DNA from: Candidatus Gastranaerophilales bacterium | GTDB lineage: Bacteria > Cyanobacteriota > Vampirovibrionia > Gastranaerophilales > Gastranaerophilaceae | NCBI GenBank assembly: GCA_944324255.1 | Contig: CALUVM010000042.1 | Span: 1 to 46,296 of the forward strand | DNA length: 46,296 nucleotides | Direction: 5' to 3' | Shown here: piece by piece, positions 41,093 to 46,296 of the stretch | Position numbering within the stretch: position 1 is the first letter of the stretch | Layout of the letters: each line of letters opens with the position of its first letter | The notes under the pieces: generated by a model | Seen by the model: the letters and a program-made list of their open reading frames with translations, nothing else | The model's database searches: none | What the model was told of the DNA's origin: nothing | Position numbers and translations under genes: made by a program

Positions 41093-44000
41093 AGAGTTCT
41101 TATATAAAAAATTTGGCTATAAAACATTAGAACTAAAGACAATGAAAGACATAGAAGAAATGGAATGGGATTTTGTTACAAGTAATGTTCCCTACTTTGC
41201 ATACGATACAGAAACTACAGGTTTGAACTTTATGACAGATGTTCCTTTCCTAGTTATATTTGGGTTTGCTAAGAACATATATTACTGGGAAGCTGATTTT
41301 AAAGAAGCAACGCAAGCCATGTATAAGATTGTAGAAAGTACAGATAAAATGCTTTTTGCTCACAATGCTAAATACGATTATCACATGATGTACAACAAAG
41401 GCACTCCTATTCCTGATGACATAGAATTATCAGACAGTATTACACTTATGAGATTGATTAGTCCTGCTGATGATGAACACGCAAGTATGAGACTAGAAAA
41501 AATGGGAGAAAAGTATGTTGACCCTGATGCTAAATTTGCTAGTGATATTATCAAAGATAAACTAGAAGAAATAAAGAGAGAACGTAAGAAAGAAGTCTGT
41601 GATAACTACAAGCTTATAACAGGCAATAAAAAATATAATGAAGCATGGAATACTTTTCATAACAGGGTTAGATTTATCACAAAGTATCATGAATGTTTTG
41701 ATGATTATAAAGAGCCTACATATTATGATGTCTTTAAGAGAGATAGAAAGTTAGTTATAGACTATGCTATCGATGACGTTGTGATTATCTTAGAATTTCT
41801 TAAAAAGGCGGGTACAATCTATGCTAAGAAGTACAGAACAAAAAATGGTATAGATACAAGAACATGGAAACGTGAGAATAGATTGCTTCGTGGTATTGCT
41901 ACTATGGAGAGAAATGGTTTCAAAGTGGACGTCGACTATCTAATTAGTTCTCATTACAAGATAGAGAAATTTCAGGAACTACTTTATGAGAAGTTACATA
42001 AAATAACAGGAGAAGATTGGAATGTAGGACAACATCAAAAGATAAAAGACTTCTTCCTAAACAAGTATAATATCTTATTAGAAAACAGTGATAAGAAAGC
42101 TATGCAAGATTTAACACATAATGAGAACGAAACTGTTTCTGAAATAGCCAGATTGATATTAAAACTTAGAACGGTATCTAAATGGCTATCCACATATATT
42201 GATGGCATTCTTAATAAAATCATAAAAGTAAATGGAGAGTGGAAGCTGTACACTTCAATTAACAATAATGGAGCAGTTAGCGGACGTGTCAGTTCAGACT
42301 TACAACAAATGCCTAAATATGGTATCAATCAGACGGATGATGAGGACAATCTTTTATTAGACAAGTCATTAACGGATGACGATGGAAACGAGCTATTCCA
42401 CCCTAGACGTTTCATTATTCCTAGTATAGGATATAAGTTATATTATTTGGATTATAGTCAGATGGAACTGAGAATACAAGCTTTTTACACAATATTAGTA
42501 GGACATTTAGATTATCACTTATGTAAATCTTATATGCCTTATGACTGTGTTAATTCAGTTACAGGAGAGACATTTAACTATAAAAATCCTGAACATATAA
42601 AGCATTGGGGAGACCTAAGAGAAGGACATCCTGACCCTCACACTGTAAAAGATGGTATGGAAGGTCTATTTAAAGAAGGTTGGTCTGTTTGGATAGATAA
42701 TGAAACAGGAAAGCCATGGGTTCCTACAGACTTGCATACAAAAACGACATTGACTGCTTTTCCTGAATTTACAGACAAGACAGACACTAAAGAATTTAAA
42801 AAGAAATGGAGATACTTAGGGAAGCAAACGAATTTCGCTGAAGCATTTACGGCGAAGTAAAATCGTGTGAACGTTGGTAGCGGTGTACTACAAGAGTAGT
42901 GCTAACGAGGGAAGCCTAAGTCAATATGATAAGGTAATCTCGTGCCAAGCCTCTTATGAGGAAGGTGTAACGACTATCCGTGATGAATGTAACGGAGTAG
43001 GCTATCTATTACCACGATAGCCCAAGTGCACGACACTATTTAATAGTGAAGAAATAGTCTAGTCTTTATGGAAACATAGAGTATAAACGAAAAATTATGG
43101 TTGCGGAGCACGGAAATTAGCAGACCAATTAAATGTACCATTTGACATAGCTAAGAAGTTATCAGACGGTTATAATCAGTCATATCCAGGTGTTGTAAAG
43201 TACCAACAGGCTGTTCAAAATCAACTAGCACTTGTAGGTTATGTTGAAAACCTGTATGGTCGACGTTATTATCTAGAAAACTCATCAAATTACTATAAGG
43301 CTAATAATTATTTAATACAAGGTACAGGAGCAGATATGTTAAAAGAAATAGAAATAAAAATCTGTGATTATCTGAAAGATAAAAAGTCACGATTTATATT
43401 ACCTATCCACGATAAACCACATTGTCGTGTATAAATCTCTTGATATGCTGGAAAGCCCTAAAGACAAGTAAACTAAAGCAAAATATGAAAATATAAGTGC
43501 AAATGTTCTAAAAATTACTTGTATGTCGTGTAAAGTTATAATACAATATACGTAAATGGGAAATCAGCAGGGAGGAACTTGTATGGTAGAACAAATAATA
43601 TTAAGTGGCAAACTAGGTGATGGTTGTTTAGTTAAGTATTGTAAAAATGCAATTATTAGATTTAATTCTATTCATCTTAACTACTTAATATTTAAGAAGA
43701 TACAATTAGAAATGGGAGGAATAAGAACAACAGACATATCTTTTGGAATTTCAGGATATAATAGGCAACGTAAAATACCTAAATTTTCAAGTCATGTTGA
43801 TGGACGTATTACGAAAGCTTATTATATGTCTAAAAAGGAATGTATTGAAAATTTGGATATAATCGGTATTATTATGTTATTTTTAGACGACGGCTCTTAC
43901 CATAAAAGAGCTGGTACAGGTAATTTGTATGTTAATACATTTACACTTGAAGAACTTAATGCACTTATAGATAAAATTTACGAGTACTATCCTCAAAAAA

Positions 44001-44459
44001 AATGTTCAATATATCATGACAATAAAAAAGATGGAAGAAGTTATCCTTATCTTTATATTCCTAAAATAATTATGGAAAATTTCAAAAAAGATATAGCAAT
44101 GTTTGTTAAAACTTATAACATTCCTGAAATGTTCTACAAAGCAGGTTTACCCTCAACGACTATCCGTAAGGAGTAGAGGCAAGTGCCTCGAAGTAAGAGA
44201 ATATCGTAAGATATAAGATATAGTCTATTCTTTATGGAAACATAAAGCAGTTCTAAAAGAACGAGTATAGCCTAACGAACTATACTGAATATAAATGGAA
44301 ATTTGTGTTGAGGTTCCACCTGAGGAAGAAGATACAGTACCTATTACCATAAAACGTATGATGGAAGATGTAAGTGATGTAATACCTTATGTACCTGTTG
44401 TTAGTGATGTAGAATGTACATCAACAACATGGGCTGATAAAAAAGACGTTTATTTGTAA
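41064..44459 (+). CDS. polA: family A DNA polymerase, split by two group I introns
   Basis: Three exons: 41064-42839, 43090-43413 and 44298-44459, all phase 0, giving 753 residues. The 3'-5' exonuclease domain has YDTETTG (Asp48, Glu50), HNAKYDYHMM (about 100-109) and YAIDDV (234-239). The polymerase domain has motif A LDYSQMELR (about 462-470), motif B KQTNFA^KNYG and motif C LPIHD^EICVEVP, where carets mark intron sites. Both motifs are intact only after splicing. The 41064 ATG overlaps the previous gene; an in-frame ATG at 41079 is the alternative. Confidence 0.93.
42840..43089 (+). ncRNA. group I intron 1 of the DNA polymerase (250 nt, no ORF)
   Basis: Exon end TTCGCT pairs with guide GGCGAA (42851-42856) with a terminal U.G. 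The last base is G43089. R-like GTGTAACGACTATCCGT and S-like GAAGAAATAGTCTAGTC are present. Splicing creates NFAKNYG of motif B. The exon frame reads into the intron and stops at 42858-42860, so unspliced RNA yields a truncated, inactive polymerase. Confidence 0.92.
43414..44297 (+). ncRNA. group I intron 2 of the DNA polymerase, with homing endonuclease gene
   Basis: Exon end CACGAT pairs with guide GTCGTG (43424-43429), again with a terminal U.G. The last base is G44297. GCTGGAAAGCCC (P) appears near the 5' end, and CTCAACGACTATCCGT (R) and AAGATATAGTCT (S) near the 3' end. Splicing restores HDE of motif C. The 3' half is strikingly like that of intron 1 (ATAGTCTA, then TCTTTATGGAAACATA). 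Confidence 0.93.
43583..44176 (+). CDS. LAGLIDADG homing endonuclease in intron 2
   Basis: The ATG at 43583 follows GGGAGG by 8 bases; the in-frame ATG at 43556 has no site. The 197-aa product carries two degenerate LAGLIDADG helices, LSGKLGDGCL near the N-terminus and IIMLFLDDGSYH near the middle, so it is a single-chain two-motif enzyme. It would cut intron-less polymerase alleles at motif C and spread the intron. Its end (PSTTIRKE) overlaps the R element of the ribozyme core. Confidence 0.9.
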   Translation: MVEQIILSGKLGDGCLVKYCKNAIIRFNSIHLNYLIFKKIQLEMGGIRTTDISFGISGYNRQRKIPKFSSHVDGRITKAYYMSKKECIENLDIIGIIMLFLDDGSYHKRAGTGNLYVNTFTLEELNALIDKIYEYYPQKKCSIYHDNKKDGRSYPYLYIPKIIMENFKKDIAMFVKTYNIPEMFYKAGLPSTTIRKE

Positions 44460-44470
44460 GGGAGGTTTAT

Positions 44471-44701
44471 ATGAAAAGATACATAAAAAAAGTCATTCCT
44501 ATAGTATATGATTTCTATGTTGATTTTGAAAGTAAAAACGGATACTGTCCTTCTTACCGTGTAACTAAAGAAGAAACAGGTATTTGTTTAGACTACATTA
44601 GTAAGTCAATTAATTGGCTTGCAGATAATGGATACATTTCTGTAATGAGTAAAGGTATTTATAAAGTCAACAAAGATAAAGTTTTCAAAGGAGTTGATTA
44701 G
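44471..44701 (+). CDS. winged-helix DNA-binding protein (LexA N-terminal type), 76 aa
   Basis: The sequence KVIPIVYDFYVDFESKNGYC then PSYRVTKEETGICLDYIS and INWLADNGYISVM follows the LexA winged-helix pattern (helix, GYCPSYR turn, recognition helix, LxxxGYI wing). There is no protease domain. GGGAGG precedes the ATG. It may regulate its own arm, possibly at the palindrome before YqaJ (inference). Confidence 0.8.
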   Translation: MKRYIKKVIPIVYDFYVDFESKNGYCPSYRVTKEETGICLDYISKSINWLADNGYISVMSKGIYKVNKDKVFKGVD

Positions 44702-44702
44702 T

Positions 44703-44966
44703 ATGCTTATTGGTGTTGTAACAATGCTATTTCTTTTAACTGTAATGTCGTTTATTTTTGCAGAGGACTCCTATTACAGATGGGTTTCAATCATTTTCTT
44801 CATAATTGGTTTAATTTGTTTGTTTGGTGTGGTTGTTGGTTGGTATGATTTATATGCAGAAAGCCAAACAACAATTAAAGAACTAACTGAAGAACTTTCT
44901 AAGAAAAACTCAGAAATAGATGGTCTCTATGATGAATTAGAATACTATAAAGGAAATAATCAATAG
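44703..44966 (+). CDS. membrane protein with two TM helices and coiled-coil tail, 87 aa
   Basis: ATG at 44703 is preferred to TTG 44694, because AAGGAG lies at the right distance. Two hydrophobic segments (about 2-20 and 28-50) flank a short loop (EDSYYRW), then a charged coiled coil (IKELTEELSKKNSEIDGLYD). It may anchor to the host membrane. Function not known. Confidence 0.7.
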   Translation: MLIGVVTMLFLLTVMSFIFAEDSYYRWVSIIFFIIGLICLFGVVVGWYDLYAESQTTIKELTEELSKKNSEIDGLYDELEYYKGNNQ

Positions 44967-44977
44967 AGGTGAAATAA

Positions 44978-45244
44978 ATGACTCAAGAAGAATTTATATC
45001 TGAATTTTATTCTTGTGATAATGAAGAAGAAGCATTAAAGAGATTATATAGTAAGTTGTGTTGCTTAAAAGAAGAAAACCAAGAACTAAAGAAACAACTT
45101 GAAGCAAGTGAAAAAGCAAGAAAAGAAGCTATTGAATACATAAATGTAACTGAATATAGTGGTATAGTTGGTTTGAATAATAATGGTATAAAAGAATTTT
45201 GGTTTATGAAAGATTTGTTAAGCATATTAAAAGAGGTGGAATAA
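44978..45244 (+). CDS. coiled-coil accessory protein, 88 aa
   Basis: A strong coiled coil at about 28-50 (LKEENQELKKQLEASEKARK), a motif repeated in many small Bacillota-phage proteins, and a C-terminal helix. AGAGGTG precedes the ATG; its stop overlaps the next start by none but touches it (TAAATG). Function unknown. Confidence 0.7.
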   Translation: MTQEEFISEFYSCDNEEEALKRLYSKLCCLKEENQELKKQLEASEKARKEAIEYINVTEYSGIVGLNNNGIKEFWFMKDLLSILKEVE

Positions 45245-45481
45245 ATGCCAAAGTATAATTATGAACAAATATGTTCTGAACTGGTTGATTTGTTAATTGA
45301 TATGTGTTTTGAAAAAGAAGAAGGTCTAAACCTATATGGAAGTAAAGACAGTTGGTGTGAAGTATTCTGTAGGAAGTTGTTGCAATATGGCTATATAGAA
45401 AAAGATAAAAATGGCTTTTATATATTTACTGGAAAAGGTAAAACTATAAAAGGAAAAGGAGTTGTTAAAAATGAAAGATGA
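45245..45481 (+). CDS. hypothetical protein, 78 aa, possible winged helix
   Basis: ATG at 45245 directly after the previous stop, GAGGTGG upstream. EVFCRKLLQYGYIEKDKNGF has the helix-wing pattern of small winged-helix proteins, but conservation cannot be judged. Ends with a basic KGKTIKGKG tail. Confidence 0.6.
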   Translation: MPKYNYEQICSELVDLLIDMCFEKEEGLNLYGSKDSWCEVFCRKLLQYGYIEKDKNGFYIFTGKGKTIKGKGVVKNER

Positions 45482-45917
45482 CAATCCACCAATACTAAAA
45501 GACAACGTTGACTATTTCATCTATCGTGTAAGAAATTTAGAGCAATACGTGGATTTTCTAAAGAGCCAACTTGAGCAAGCTAATGACATTATTGATACAG
45601 ATTTTGAGTTAATACATAAGTATGAAAACACTATCAAAAAGATACATTCTATAACAAATTGTTATGATTTAAATAAACACTTTATTGGTAACCATGGAGG
45701 CACGATTGTTTATTTGTCGCCAAATTTTGAAATAGACTTTATGCGTAGAATGTCAAGAACAGATGAATTACAGCGACAAAACCAACAATACAGAGAAGTG
45801 ATAGATAGAGCAAGAGTCTTGGTAAATAATGTTTATAATTCGTTGGAAAATCCAGACAAACCAATTAAGTTTTATGAAGAGTTACTCAATATTTTAAATA
45901 CAAATGAACGGAACTAA
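45471..45917 (+). CDS. coiled-coil accessory protein, 148 aa
   Basis: ATG at 45471 with GGAG about 10 bases upstream; it overlaps the preceding gene by 11 bases. A coiled coil (LEQYVDFLKSQLEQANDIID) and a central GNHGGTIVYLSPNFE segment are visible. No family assigned. Confidence 0.65.
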   Translation: MKDDNPPILKDNVDYFIYRVRNLEQYVDFLKSQLEQANDIIDTDFELIHKYENTIKKIHSITNCYDLNKHFIGNHGGTIVYLSPNFEIDFMRRMSRTDELQRQNQQYREVIDRARVLVNNVYNSLENPDKPIKFYEELLNILNTNERN

Positions 45918-45946
45918 ACGCATTTGAACGGAAGGGAGTGAAATTG

Positions 45947-46255
45947 ATGAATGATGGACCTGTTATAAGAATAACTAAACCAAAAATTATTAGACAAGAA
46001 GGTACAACAACTTTTGATTATGATGAGTCACACTTAATCTACAAAGGACAAGATTTAGGAAATTTTGTAGAACTTTGTAAAATGAAAGCGGAAAAAGAAC
46101 AACTAATGGTCTATCTAGAAGAAAAAATAAAGCAATGTAACAAATTACTAAATAAAGGTAATCCAAAACCTTATGGTGAAGAACGAAACCTGTATGAAAA
46201 TTCACTTTTAAGATACACAGAAATTTTAAATATTATAAAAGGAGGAACATACTAA
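45947..46255 (+). CDS. hypothetical protein, 102 aa
   Basis: ATG at 45947 with GGGAGTG 7 bases upstream is better than GTG 45938 in the same site. N-terminus is beta-like (PVIRITKPKIIRQEGTTTF), the rest helical. Its stop overlaps the next start (TAATG), which is the gene that crosses the contig junction. Confidence 0.65.
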   Translation: MNDGPVIRITKPKIIRQEGTTTFDYDESHLIYKGQDLGNFVELCKMKAEKEQLMVYLEEKIKQCNKLLNKGNPKPYGEERNLYENSLLRYTEILNIIKGGTY

Positions 46256-46296
46256 TGAGAAGAATAAATTTTAGAATATGGGATAATTGTGAGAAA
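46255..46296 (+). CDS. 5' part of a small phage protein that continues at position 1
   Basis: The ATG overlaps the stop of the preceding gene (TAATG) and follows a strong AAGGAGGA site 8 bases upstream. Fourteen codons are present before the window ends. The N-terminus (FRIWDNCEK) resembles the first strand of YopX-type phage proteins. Joining the last base to base 1 keeps the frame open and gives one protein of about 138 residues, ending at 375. The function is unknown. Confidence 0.7.
   Translation, partial: MRRINFRIWDNCEK

Noticed and set aside
42840-44297. Reading the broken polymerase as a pseudogene or sequencing error
   Set aside because: The interruptions are 250 and 884 nt with group I core elements and exact guide pairings. 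The exons are all in phase and restore motifs B and C.
1-46296. CRISPR arrays, tRNA genes, integrase or lysogeny module
   Set aside because: No regularly spaced direct repeats, no cloverleaf recognised by eye, and no integrase, recombinase catalytic motif or CI-like repressor pair. A tRNA scan would settle the second point.
1-46296. Alternative genetic code (stop reassignment)
   Set aside because: TAA, TAG and TGA all end genes at sensible points, and the long genes have no in-frame internal stops once the introns are removed.

Overview
The window looks like the complete genome of a virulent, short-tailed (podovirus-like) phage of a low-GC Gram-positive host (Bacillota). Evidence for a phage: a TerL - portal - scaffold - N4-gp56-like major capsid - connector - tail - fibre - lysis - internal virion protein series, plus a phage replication and recombination set. 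No tape-measure, sheath, integrase, excisionase or CI-like lysogeny control is visible. Evidence for the host: strong AT richness, GGAGG ribosome binding sites, canonical sigma-A-type promoters, an M23-type endolysin with a small holin, and Bacillota-phage families (DUF1351, DUF859, YqaJ, ERF). The last reading frame (46255-46296) continues in frame into the first (1-375). The contig is therefore most likely circular, or circularly permuted, and was cut inside one small gene.

Layout: two divergent arms leave a roughly 600-bp control region at about 25580-26170. The plus arm runs 26173 -> 46296 -> 1 -> 2425. It holds about a dozen small early genes (one SSB-like, one with sliding-clamp resemblance), an AbrB-like regulator, an SNF2-type helicase, YqaJ nuclease, DUF1351, ERF annealing protein, a second SSB, a primase fused to an MCM-like AAA+ helicase, a split family A DNA polymerase, small accessory genes, a DNA methyltransferase, a MazG-like pyrophosphohydrolase and a VRR-NUC nuclease. 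The minus arm runs 25578 -> 2417 with packaging, capsid, tail, fibre, lysis and ejection genes. The arms meet tail to tail at 2417-2425 inside one bidirectional terminator.

The most unusual feature is the density of self-splicing elements. TerL carries a group I intron inside its Walker A motif and a 136-residue mini-intein at its nuclease active site. The DNA polymerase carries a group I intron in motif B and another, encoding a LAGLIDADG endonuclease, in motif C. All four splice points can be placed to the base or residue, and each interrupts a catalytic motif.

The second unusual region is 7480-8185, between the lysis genes and the internal virion genes. It has no ordinary gene but a row of sigma-A-type promoters, each followed by a compact structured segment and terminator, plus a 25-codon micro-ORF. 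I read this as a cluster of small late transcripts, at least two of them probably non-coding RNAs. I do not recognise them as a known family.

Working model: host RNA polymerase transcribes both arms. Early products replicate and recombine the DNA (primase-helicase, Pol A, SSBs, ERF/YqaJ). The minus arm is punctuated by internal promoters and terminators upstream of scaffold/capsid, upstream of lysis and upstream of the ejection proteins, which would set product stoichiometry. Functions come from motifs read by eye; no database search was possible.
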